The notes under the pieces were generated by a model that was not told the DNA's origin, searched no databases, and saw nothing but the letters and a program-made list of their open reading frames with translations. DNA of 53,828 nucleotides from Mycobacterium sp. IS-1742 (lineage in GTDB: Bacteria; Actinomycetota; Actinomycetes; Mycobacteriales; Mycobacteriaceae), in NCBI RefSeq assembly GCF_001500125.1, contig NZ_LQIV01000024.1, positions 1-53,828 of the forward strand, given 5' to 3'. Below, in pieces: positions 7,377 through 14,431 of the stretch; position 1 is the first letter of the stretch, and every line of letters starts with the position of its first letter. The position numbers and the translations under genes were made by a program.

Positions 7377-8375
7377 ATGGCCGGTGCGACTGCCGCCCGC
7401 GCGGACGATCTCGCGGAACTGGACTTCTTCGCCGGCTGCTCCCCTCAGAACCTGGAGCCTTTGGCGGCACAGCTGCGCCCGTTGACCGCCGCGCCGGGCG
7501 AGATCCTCATGCGCCAGGGCGAACACGCGGTGTCGTTCCTGTTGATCTGCTCCGGCCGGGTTCAGGTGAGCCACACCGGCGCGGAGGGCCTGCACGCCGT
7601 CGTCGACGTCCACCACGGCATGATCGTCGGCGAGATCGCGCTGATGCGCGAGACCCCCCGCACCGCCACCGTCATCGCCCTCGACGAGGTGACCGGGTGG
7701 GTCGGCGCCCACGAAGCCTTCGCCACCATGCTCGAAGTGCCGAACATGATGGCCAAACTCGTCCGCCTCGCCCGTCAGCGGCTCGCGGCATTCGTCGCCC
7801 CCATCCCTATCGTGGTGCGCGACGGAACCGAGCTGTTCATCCGTCCGGTGCTGCCCGGGGACAACGAACGCACCATCAACGGCCCGGTCGAGTTCTCGAG
7901 CGAGACGCTCTACCGACGGTTCCAGTCGGCCCGTAAGCCCACGCCCCGGCTGATGGCCTACCTGTTCGAGGTCGACTACGCCGACCACTTCGTCTGGGTG
8001 ATGACCGACGGCGCCGACGGCCCGGTGGTCGCCGACGCCCGGTTCGTCCGCGACGAGGGCGATCCCGCGACCGCCGAGGTGGCGTTCACGGTGGGCGACG
8101 ACTACCAGGGCCGGGGCATCGGCACGGTCCTGATGTACGCACTCGTCGTCGCGGCGAGCTATGACGGCGTTCGCCAATTCACCGCCCGGGTGCTGACCGA
8201 CAACTACGCGATGCGCCGGATTCTCGACCGGTTCGGCGCGCAGTGGCACCGGGACGATCTCGGCGTGGTCACCACCACCGTCGACGTGCCCGATCCCGCC
8301 ACGTTGCCCTTCCCGCCGGAACTGACCGCCCAGATCCGCGACGTCACCCGTCAGGTTATCCGGGCCGTCGGCTGA
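7377..8375 (+). CDS. Cyclic-AMP-dependent protein lysine acetyltransferase (KATmt type)
   Basis: A 332-residue fusion of a cyclic-nucleotide-binding domain (about 15-135; phosphate-binding cassette GEIALMRETPRTATV) with a GNAT domain (about 160-325; acetyl-CoA loop YQGRGIGTVLM, and the Glu in TAEVAFTV before it as probable catalytic base). It corresponds to Rv0998 and M. smegmatis Pat, which acetylate acyl-CoA synthetases and other enzymes when cAMP binds, switching off their adenylation. The start is ATG 7377, 21 codons inside the open frame, just after a -10. The downstream AroE-like gene overlaps its stop (ATGA), so the two are translated together. Confidence 0.93.
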   Translation: MAGATAARADDLAELDFFAGCSPQNLEPLAAQLRPLTAAPGEILMRQGEHAVSFLLICSGRVQVSHTGAEGLHAVVDVHHGMIVGEIALMRETPRTATVIALDEVTGWVGAHEAFATMLEVPNMMAKLVRLARQRLAAFVAPIPIVVRDGTELFIRPVLPGDNERTINGPVEFSSETLYRRFQSARKPTPRLMAYLFEVDYADHFVWVMTDGADGPVVADARFVRDEGDPATAEVAFTVGDDYQGRGIGTVLMYALVVAASYDGVRQFTARVLTDNYAMRRILDRFGAQWHRDDLGVVTTTVDVPDPATLPFPPELTAQIRDVTRQVIRAVG

Positions 8376-9199
8376 TGGCACGGCCGCCGCTGACCAAGGA
8401 CACCCGGCTGTGCATCTCGCTGGCCGGCCGCCCGAGCAACATCGGCACCCGGTTCCACAACCACCTCTACGAGGTGCTCGGGCTGGATTTCCTCTACAAG
8501 GCGTTCACCACCACCGACATCGGTGCGGCCATCGGTGGGGTGCGCGCGCTCGGCATCCGGGGCTGCTCGGTGTCGATGCCGTTCAAACAGGACGTGCTCG
8601 CCCTCGTCGACGAGGTCGAGCCGTCCGCACGGATCATCAACGCCGTCAACACGATTGTGAACGACGACGGGAGGTTGACCGCCTCCAACACCGACTACCT
8701 CGCCGTGCAGCGACTCATCGACGACCACGCCCTGGACCCCGGGCAGTCCGTGCTGATCCGGGGCAGCGGTGGGATGGCGTCGGCGGTCGGCGCGGCGTTC
8801 CGCGACCGCGGGTTCGCCTCCGGAACGCTGGTGGCGCGCAACGAGACCACCGGCCGTGCCCTCGCGGAACGGCTCGGCTACGACTACGCCGCCGACGTGG
8901 GACCGCGCACCGCCGAGGTGATCGTCAACGTCACACCCATCGGGATGGCCGGCGGTCCCGAAGAGCGGCAACAGGCGTTCGACGCCGACACGATCGTCAA
9001 GGCCCACACCGTGTTCGACGTCGTCGCGACGCCCGCCGAGACCCCGTTGATCCGCGCCGCCCGCGAGGCCGGCGTCGGCGTGATCACCGGTGCGGAGGTG
9101 GTGGCCCTGCAGGCCGCCGAGCAGTTCGAGCGCTACACGGGTGTGCGGCCGACCCCGGAGCAGGTCGCAGAGGCGTCGGCGGTGTCCCGGCGGGGCTGA
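8375..9199 (+). CDS. Shikimate dehydrogenase-like protein (AroE fold)
   Basis: A 274-residue protein with the two-domain AroE layout. The lysine in SVSMPFK (usually NVTxPFK) and the aspartate in SNTDY are kept, and the NADP(H) domain carries RGSGGMASAV. The N-terminal serine pair that holds shikimate in AroE (SxS before HN) is not seen; the segment reads SNIGTRFHN. So it probably acts on another substrate, in the manner of quinate/shikimate-like or aminoshikimate-type enzymes. It overlaps the acetyltransferase by ATGA. The main aroE of mycobacteria lies elsewhere. Naming it aroE would be unsafe. Confidence 0.8.
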   Translation: MARPPLTKDTRLCISLAGRPSNIGTRFHNHLYEVLGLDFLYKAFTTTDIGAAIGGVRALGIRGCSVSMPFKQDVLALVDEVEPSARIINAVNTIVNDDGRLTASNTDYLAVQRLIDDHALDPGQSVLIRGSGGMASAVGAAFRDRGFASGTLVARNETTGRALAERLGYDYAADVGPRTAEVIVNVTPIGMAGGPEERQQAFDADTIVKAHTVFDVVATPAETPLIRAAREAGVGVITGAEVVALQAAEQFERYTGVRPTPEQVAEASAVSRRG

Positions 9200-9203
9200 C
9201 CGG

Positions 9204-9905
9204 TCAGGCGGTGATCGTCGTCTGCTCGTCGATCGCGGCCGTCGCGTCCATCAGCGGGCCGATCTGGTCTTCGAGCCCGTCGGCGTTGATCTGCAGAACG
9301 TAGAGCCCGCCGTCACCCGGGATGACCACGGTCTTCTGCGCGATCATGCGCTTGGCGCCGTCGCGGGTGTACGCGCCCCCGATCTGGTACGCGGCGAACC
9401 CGCCGAGCTCACTCGGGTTGCCGTCGCCCAGGTTCTCGTAGCCGGGCAGGTTCTTGATCTCGTTGGGGGCGTATTCGAGGATCTTCGCCGGGTCGGCGTC
9501 ACCGGTGAGCTTCGACATCAGCGCGACGATCGTCGGCGGGTCCTCGGCCATCGCCGGGTCGGTGAACACCATTGCGCTGTAGGCCCATTCGGGTGCGCGA
9601 TCGCCGGCGTCCTGCCACCCCGGTGGCAGCGGCAGGCTCACGTCCGGCGCGCCGGGGGCGCCGCGCTTGACCGGTGCCTCTTCGATCTTGTTGTCGCGGA
9701 TGTAGTCCACGATCGTGTAGGCAGGCCCCTGCTGCTCCGGTGCGGTGGTCTCCGCGGCGGCCGGCGTCTCCGGCGCGCTGGTCGACGTTTCCTCGGCGGC
9801 GCTCGGCTGCTCGGAGGATGACGAGTCGGACCCGCATCCGGCCAGGGTGATGCCGAGCGCGACGGCGAGGGCCGCGACGCCGCCCACCCGCAGTGACGTT
9901 GCCAT
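9204..9905 (-). CDS. LpqN/LpqT-family lipoprotein
   Basis: A 233-residue lipoprotein. The signal ends in the lipobox LAGC (lipidated Cys near residue 24), then comes a Ser/Glu/Pro-rich linker (to about 65) and a globular domain with PLPPGWQDAGD and ALMSKLTGDADPAKIL, typical of the mycobacterial LpqN family (lpqT near 37.7 kb belongs to it too). The protein would be anchored on the outer face of the membrane. The exact role is unknown; relatives bind cell-wall proteins. ATG 9905 has GAGGAGGAG just upstream. The gene converges on the AroE-like gene with four bases between them. Confidence 0.85.
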   Translation of the reverse strand: MATSLRVGGVAALAVALGITLAGCGSDSSSSEQPSAAEETSTSAPETPAAAETTAPEQQGPAYTIVDYIRDNKIEEAPVKRGAPGAPDVSLPLPPGWQDAGDRAPEWAYSAMVFTDPAMAEDPPTIVALMSKLTGDADPAKILEYAPNEIKNLPGYENLGDGNPSELGGFAAYQIGGAYTRDGAKRMIAQKTVVIPGDGGLYVLQINADGLEDQIGPLMDATAAIDEQTTITA

Positions 9906-10341
9906 GGCGGTCTCCTCCTCGATCGAGAAAAGTCGGAATGAGCCTACGGTCCGGATGCGCCCGGCAGAGGGTGAAACGCCGCCGGGAACCGTCGGAGTGG
10001 CGCGATGTCTCTGCTGTCCACGCAGCGCAAGGGTCTCCGGGTTTGTGCAGTACGGACGGGTTCGGACCGGCAGTGATTCTTCTTCTCGGCAATGAGTTTC
10101 ATTCCGCGTGCAAATTGTTTCTCAGGTTTGCCAGCTTCGCAGCATTTTGTGTAGTCAACAACCGGTAATTCCTTTGGAAACCATCTCAGAATAGATGGCC
10201 GGAGAATCTCGACTGGTTCGCTTCCACCCGGCAAAATTGCTGTGAACTGCTGGTGAGGTGGAAATACCGGTTGTCTGCCGATGCGGCAGTTACCCAAAAA
10301 CCCCTCCCGGTGAATCTGGGGATATCGGAGGGGTCTTTTTC
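9906..10341. other. 436-base gap, AT-rich, with a structured leader
   Basis: The first 120 bases are ordinary promoter-type sequence of the lipoprotein gene on the minus strand. From about 10065 to 10240 the sequence is clearly richer in A+T than any neighbour, and no frame in it looks coding. Two hairpins follow: CTGCCG-ATG-CGGCAG (10275-10289) and a terminator-like one at 10300-10340. Confidence 0.6.
10300..10340 (+). terminator. Terminator-like hairpin directly before the PE-PPE gene start
   Basis: ACCCCTCC (10300-10307) pairs with GGAGGGGT (10327-10334), followed by C and TTTTT (10336-10340), one base before ATG 10342. The right arm is also the only ribosome-binding sequence of the gene (GGAGGGG). 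It could end an upstream RNA, act as an attenuator, or hide the ribosome site. Confidence 0.6.
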
Positions 10342-11925
10342 ATGCGTGTTTCTGTCGGTTCGCTACTGACGGTTGTCACCGCCATCGCCGGTGCTGTACT
10401 CCTGGCATTCTCAGGAATGCTCACAGGAATTGTTCAGCTTCTGGCGACGACGGCCTTGATCATGGGCGGAACGGACCACCCGCTGTCCACGCCGCCGGAC
10501 AGCATCGCCTTCGTGGACGGCTATATGGACGACGCCGTCGACAACTACATCGACCCCGATCCGGAGACCGACCCGTCCATCAACAAGGTCGCGGTCATCA
10601 CGCCCGAGCAGTTCTTCCCCGCGTTCGGCACCATGACGTTCGACGATTCCGTGGAGCAGGGCCGCGACAACCTCAACGACTGCGTGGCCGGAACCTCGTG
10701 TGAGTACAACGACAGTCCCGCGCTCGGGTCGCAGGCGCCGGAGGAGGGCGACACCTTCATCATCTTCGGCTACTCCCAGAGCGCCGTCATCGCCTCGCTG
10801 GTCAAACGCGATCTCATGGAGCTGCCCGCCGCCGAAGCGCCCGATGCGTCGTTCGTGCTCGTCTCCAACGCGATGCGGCCCAACGGCGGCATCCTCGCGC
10901 GTGGTTTCGAGGGCATGACCATCCCGCTTCTCGGCGTCACCTTCCACGGCCCGACGCCCACCGACTCGTGTGAGGACAACGGGCCCTGTTACCGCACGGT
11001 CGACGTCGCCCAGCAGTACGACTTCATGGGCGGCGACGCCCCCGTGGCCCCGCTCAACGTCGTGGCGATGGCGAACTCGCTGGCGGCGTACTACTACCTG
11101 CACGGTGCGGTTCCGTCGAAGTCCCTCGACGACCCGAACGTCATCTACCAGGGCGAGTACGGCGATACCGACTACTACCTGATCCCGGCCGAGCGGCTGC
11201 CGCTGCTCATGCCGTTCGAGCAGGCCGGTGTCCCCTCGCCCATCCTGGCCGTTCTGGATGCGCCGCTGCGGGTCATCGTCGAAGCCGGCTACGACCGCGA
11301 GAGCAGCCCGGGCGAGCACGTGCAGTTCCGAATCCTGCCCATCGGCGACCCGTTCGACTTCCTGGTGAACCTCGCCCGGTCGGTTCCCGTCGGCATCGAC
11401 GACGGGCTGCAGGAGGCCGGGATCGGCCGAGCACTGGGAACCGAGGACGTCTTCCGGCCGTACGGCGTGGGCGGTGAGGACCTGCCTCAGCCTGGCGACA
11501 CCGCTCTCGCCGCCTCCAGTGCCGCCGACGACGACACGGCCCGCAATGCCGCGGTGCCCGCGGAGCAGGTCGGGTCGCAGGCTCCCGCCGGACCGGCTGC
11601 GAGTGGACCGGTCGACGGCACCCCGACCAATCGGGAAGCCGACGAGACGGGCACGCCGAGTGGCGATCCGGTTGTGCCGGCTGCCGAACCGGTCAAGGAA
11701 CGACGGCTCTCATCGCTGATCCGCGGGCTGCCCGAGCGGGACGAAGCCGCCGCGCCGAAGCCGTCGATCCGCCTGCCGGGCGAGCGTCTGGTGCGGCGCG
11801 TGGTCGAGAGTGTGACGGGACCGCGCACCCAGCAGTCCGACGACTCGGAGGGTGACGCCGGCGGCGGGACGGACGCGGCGGGCAGCGATCCGGGCGGGGC
11901 CGGGAACGACCCGGGCACAACCTGA
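10342..11925 (+). CDS. PE-PPE-domain (alpha/beta hydrolase-like) exported protein
   Basis: A 527-residue protein. A hydrophobic N-terminus (about 8-42) acts as signal or anchor; the PE-PPE domain (PF08237 type, roughly 55-350) follows, with the serine-hydrolase-like elbow GYSQS (143-147). No PE or PPE region precedes it. The last 150 residues are Pro/Ala/Asp-rich and look disordered. Relatives in slow growers are PE/PPE fusions with esterase or cutinase-like activity, so an envelope lipid esterase is a reasonable guess. I start at ATG 10342; the frame is open further upstream but through the hairpin. The start is preceded by GGAGGGG at 10327-10333. Confidence 0.85.
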   Translation: MRVSVGSLLTVVTAIAGAVLLAFSGMLTGIVQLLATTALIMGGTDHPLSTPPDSIAFVDGYMDDAVDNYIDPDPETDPSINKVAVITPEQFFPAFGTMTFDDSVEQGRDNLNDCVAGTSCEYNDSPALGSQAPEEGDTFIIFGYSQSAVIASLVKRDLMELPAAEAPDASFVLVSNAMRPNGGILARGFEGMTIPLLGVTFHGPTPTDSCEDNGPCYRTVDVAQQYDFMGGDAPVAPLNVVAMANSLAAYYYLHGAVPSKSLDDPNVIYQGEYGDTDYYLIPAERLPLLMPFEQAGVPSPILAVLDAPLRVIVEAGYDRESSPGEHVQFRILPIGDPFDFLVNLARSVPVGIDDGLQEAGIGRALGTEDVFRPYGVGGEDLPQPGDTALAASSAADDDTARNAAVPAEQVGSQAPAGPAASGPVDGTPTNREADETGTPSGDPVVPAAEPVKERRLSSLIRGLPERDEAAAPKPSIRLPGERLVRRVVESVTGPRTQQSDDSEGDAGGGTDAAGSDPGGAGNDPGTT

Positions 11926-11932
11926 CCGAAGT

Positions 11933-11969
11933 GCGGCGCACGTTGTGATATCAACGCGACGTGCGCCGC
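11933..11969. repeat. 10-bp inverted repeat covering the next start codon
   Basis: GCGGCGCACG (11933-11942) and CGTGCGCCGC (11960-11969) are perfect inverted copies 17 bases apart; the gap contains TTG and CAA that could extend the pairing. The right arm holds GTG 11961, the start of the next lipoprotein gene. No T-run follows, so termination is less likely than translational control or a weak stop for the PE-PPE transcript. Confidence 0.5.
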
Positions 11970-12614
11970 TTCGCGGTCGTTGTGGCCGTCGCCGTCAGTG
12001 TCTCGTCGTGCGGTCAACCGCCGCCTCCGCCACCCGCCCCGTCAGCCACTGAAGCGGCCGGTCCCATCGACCCGTCGCGGATGAACCGCGCCCGCTACGA
12101 ACTGCCGCCGGGCTACGAGGTGTCCGATCTGCAGGGGCGGGTCGCACCGCTCGCGCAGTGGGGATACGGCCCCAACTGGTCGGCGGATCCACCGCAGTGC
12201 GGTGCGCTCGCCGAGCCCCCGGTCGATCCGGCCACGGTCCGCGGCTTCTCGGCTTCCGGTGACGGCGGCATCGTGTACGCGGTGGCGGCGGACGGGGCGA
12301 TGCCGGTCGACCCCGTACTGCTCGACGAGTGCGGTCAGTGGACTCTGGCGGCCGGACCCACGAGCGGTGCCGTCCGCGGCACCGATCCGCCGCCGGTGCC
12401 CGGCGTCGCCGGCTTCGGAATGGTCGCCGACACCGTCACGGTCGTCGAGGGCGGAACGGAAACCCGTTCGCACGCAGAGACATTCGTAGCCGCCGAGGGC
12501 GAACGCCTGGTGTACGTAACCGTCGTGACCGACCCCGGATCGCCGAGCCCCGCGCTCGACGGCGAATTCGCCGCGGATCTGCTGACCCGGACCGTGGCGG
12601 CGTTGAGGGGTTGA
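11961..12614 (+). CDS. Putative lipoprotein, DUF5642-like
   Basis: A 217-residue exported protein. The N-terminus (RRFAVVVAVAVSVSSC) looks like a short signal with a VSSC lipobox, followed by a Pro-rich linker (QPPPPPPAPS) and a domain with conserved-looking Cys residues at about 75 and 121. The layout resembles the next gene and mycobacterial DUF5642 proteins (Rv0999 area). No enzyme motif is visible. The start is GTG 11961, inside an inverted repeat; no ribosome site is seen. Together with the next gene it looks like an old tandem duplication. Confidence 0.65.
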   Translation: MRRFAVVVAVAVSVSSCGQPPPPPPAPSATEAAGPIDPSRMNRARYELPPGYEVSDLQGRVAPLAQWGYGPNWSADPPQCGALAEPPVDPATVRGFSASGDGGIVYAVAADGAMPVDPVLLDECGQWTLAAGPTSGAVRGTDPPPVPGVAGFGMVADTVTVVEGGTETRSHAETFVAAEGERLVYVTVVTDPGSPSPALDGEFAADLLTRTVAALRG

Positions 12615-12629
12615 ACGCCGGCGGCCCGG

Positions 12630-12635
12630 TACATT
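12630..12635 (+). promoter_or_regulatory. -10 of the second DUF5642-like lipoprotein gene (leaderless)
   Basis: TACATT ends seven bases before ATG 12643; no -35 is convincing. Confidence 0.5.
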
Positions 12636-12642
12636 GGCGGCG

Positions 12643-13311
12643 ATGTCCACCCCGAAGAAGCTCGCGGCCACGGCGTGCGTCGGACTGCTCGCCGCATGCG
12701 GGTCCGCCCCGGGCGCCGAATCCGATCACGCCGACGCCGACATCGCCCGCATCTCGGAGGTCAGGGCGACGTTCGGGGACCGGTTCCAGTACCGCGACAT
12801 CGCGCCGACCGGCATCGACCCCAAACTCCTCCAGCCTCAGAAGATGCCGCCCGGCATGACCTTTCAGCCCCCGGACTGCGCGAAGCTCGCCGAAGGACAG
12901 CTGCCCGAGGCGGACCTGAAGGGCAACATGGCCGCCGCGACCGCCGAGGGGGAGGGCAACCGGTTCATCGCCATGGCGGTCGAGACCAACTCCCCGGTGC
13001 CGGCCGCGGATCCGGGGGACTCCTGCAAGAAGGTCGGGTTCAGCGGGCCGGGGCTGCGCGGCGCGGTCGAGGTCGTGGAGGCGCCGCACATCGACGGTGT
13101 GCGCACCAGCGCCACGCATCGCGTCCTGCAGACCGTGGTGGCCGGCGCACCGCGCACCGGTGAGCTGTACAACTACACGGCGCGCTTCGGGTCGTACCTG
13201 GTGATCGTGACGGCCAACCCCCTCGTCACGCCGGGCAAACCGGTGGCGCCGGTGAACACCGAACGGGCCCGTCGCCTGCTGGTCGACGCGGTGGCCGCCG
13301 TCCAGGGCTGA
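12643..13311 (+). CDS. Lipoprotein, DUF5642-like
   Basis: A 222-residue lipoprotein with a very short signal and lipobox LAAC (Cys near residue 19). The mature domain has two Cys (in PPDCAKL and DSCKKVG) that could form a disulfide, and a C-terminal strand-helix ending ERARRLLVDAVAAVQG. The shape matches mycobacterial surface lipoproteins of the DUF5642 type; function unknown. I chose ATG 12643 over a TTG three codons upstream because a -10 hexamer ends seven bases before it. It converges on the alkB-like gene with three bases between stops. Confidence 0.78.
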   Translation: MSTPKKLAATACVGLLAACGSAPGAESDHADADIARISEVRATFGDRFQYRDIAPTGIDPKLLQPQKMPPGMTFQPPDCAKLAEGQLPEADLKGNMAAATAEGEGNRFIAMAVETNSPVPAADPGDSCKKVGFSGPGLRGAVEVVEAPHIDGVRTSATHRVLQTVVAGAPRTGELYNYTARFGSYLVIVTANPLVTPGKPVAPVNTERARRLLVDAVAAVQG

Positions 13312-13314
13312 CCG

Positions 13315-13911
13315 TCACCGCACGTCGTGCGGCCGGAACTGGATGCTGATCCGGGGGCCGGTCGGCCGGGTGGTCTTCGGGATCGCGTGCTCCCAGGTGC
13401 GCTGGCAGCTTCCGCCCATCACGAGCAGATCGCCGTGGTGGTGCTGGATGCGCAGCGACGGACCGCCGCCGCGGGGCCGCAGCGCGAAGATCCGGGTGGC
13501 GCCGAGGCCGACGATCGCGACCATCGTGTCCTCGCGGCTGCTTCGGCCGATGTTGTCGCCGTGCCAGGCGACGCTGTCGTTGCCGTCGCGGTACAGGCAG
13601 AGGCCGGCGGTGGTGAAGGGTTCACCGAGTTCGCCGCCGTAGGTGTCGTTGAGCCGCCTGCGCATCTGTTTGAGGCGTGGATGCGGCGCCTCGTCCTCGA
13701 CGAGGTTGTGGAAGCTCAGCAGCCGGGGCACGTCGAGCACCCGGTCGTACATCTGTCGGCGCTCGGCCCGCCACGGAATGCCCTCGCGCAGTTCGTCGAA
13801 CAGGGTGTCCGCGTCGGTCAGCCAGCCCGACCGGACGTCGAGCCATGCGCCGTTGCCGAGTGTGCGGCGCTCTGCGTGCTCGAAAAGCGAGCCCTGTAGA
13901 GCCAGCTCCAT
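13315..13911 (-). CDS. AlkB-like Fe(II)/2-oxoglutarate dioxygenase
   Basis: A 198-residue protein with the AlkB fold. The iron triad is visible as HxD at His117-Asp119 (WHGDN) and His175 (WEHAIPK), and the 2-oxoglutarate arginine is in RISIQFR (187-193). AlkB enzymes remove methyl or etheno adducts from DNA or RNA bases, releasing formaldehyde. It corresponds to Rv1000c. I start at ATG 13911, six bases after TACACT on the minus strand, instead of the 32-residue longer frame that would run into soxR. Confidence 0.9.
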   Translation of the reverse strand: MELALQGSLFEHAERRTLGNGAWLDVRSGWLTDADTLFDELREGIPWRAERRQMYDRVLDVPRLLSFHNLVEDEAPHPRLKQMRRRLNDTYGGELGEPFTTAGLCLYRDGNDSVAWHGDNIGRSSREDTMVAIVGLGATRIFALRPRGGGPSLRIQHHHGDLLVMGGSCQRTWEHAIPKTTRPTGPRISIQFRPHDVR

Positions 13912-13917
13912 GGCCCG

Positions 13918-13923
13918 AGTGTA
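13918..13923 (-). promoter_or_regulatory. -10 of the alkB-like gene (leaderless)
   Basis: TACACT on the minus strand ends six bases before ATG 13911. It lies in the 32-base gap after soxR, so the alkB-like gene can be transcribed independently of it. Confidence 0.5.
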
Positions 13924-13943
13924 TCGCACAGGCGTTCGACATC

Positions 13944-14375
13944 TCAGAGGCGAACGGGTCCTGGTCCACTCCCGGCGAGGACGTCCCCGGGGTTGGCGAG
14001 GCTGCACGTCTTGAGGCTCAGGCAGCCGCAGCCGATGCAGCCGGCGAGGTTGTCGCGCAGGCGCTGGAGATGCAGGATCCGCTCGTCGAGGTCGGCGCGC
14101 CAGCTCTCGGAGAGCTTCGCCCAGTCCTTGCTCGTCGGCACGCGGTCGGCCGGCAGGGTGGCCAGCGCCGCGCGGATGCGGGCCAGCGGGATGCCGAGCC
14201 GCTGCGACATCCGGATGAACGCGACGCGCCGCAACGTCTCGCGCGCGTAGCGGCGCTGGTTGCCGGTGGTGCGCCGGCTGGTGATGAGGCCTTCGCGTTC
14301 GTAGAAGTGCAATGCCGAGACCGCGACACCGCTGCGGGCCGACATCTCGCTGGGGGTCAGCTCATGGCCGTCCAT
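13944..14375 (-). CDS. soxR: SoxR, redox-sensing MerR-family regulator
   Basis: A 143-residue MerR-type protein. The winged helix occupies residues 5-75 (ALHFYEREGLI, then NQRRYARETLRRVAFI), a dimerisation helix follows, and the [2Fe-2S] cysteines are at 113, 116, 118 and 124 (CIGCGC...C), the same spacing as in known SoxR proteins. It senses redox-cycling compounds through cluster oxidation. No soxS is present; actinobacterial SoxR usually controls oxidoreductases and efflux pumps directly. A perfect dyad fills the 22 bases just upstream of its start, so it probably controls itself. This gene is an insertion relative to M. tuberculosis as I recall it. Confidence 0.95.
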   Translation of the reverse strand: MDGHELTPSEMSARSGVAVSALHFYEREGLITSRRTTGNQRRYARETLRRVAFIRMSQRLGIPLARIRAALATLPADRVPTSKDWAKLSESWRADLDERILHLQRLRDNLAGCIGCGCLSLKTCSLANPGDVLAGSGPGPVRL

Positions 14376-14397
14376 GACCTGAACAATACTTCAGGTC
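14376..14397. promoter_or_regulatory. SoxR-box-like operator at the soxR promoter
   Basis: GACCTGAA-N6-TTCAGGTC, a perfect dyad touching the soxR start codon. Its core CCTGAA-N6-TTCAGG has the layout of the enterobacterial SoxR box (CCTCAA-N6-TTGAGG) with one change per arm. The soxR -10 (TATTGT, minus strand, 14383-14388) lies in its centre. Confidence 0.7.
14383..14388 (-). promoter_or_regulatory. -10 of soxR (leaderless), inside the operator
   Basis: TATTGT on the minus strand ends seven bases before ATG 14375 and is covered by the dyad, which predicts repression by bound SoxR. Confidence 0.6.
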
Positions 14398-14418
14398 TCG
14401 GCGTCGAGGCGTTGGCGC

Positions 14419-14424
14419 TACGGT
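14419..14424 (+). promoter_or_regulatory. -10 of arcA (leaderless)
   Basis: TACGGT ends seven bases before GTG 14432 and argues for that start instead of the in-frame GTG 14423. Confidence 0.55.
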
Positions 14425-14431
14425 GCTAGAT

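Noticed and set aside
9944..10297. 117-codon minus-strand frame in the AT-rich gap
   Set aside because: No ribosome site, no family, and base use unlike genes here; it crosses a hairpin and looks like chance.
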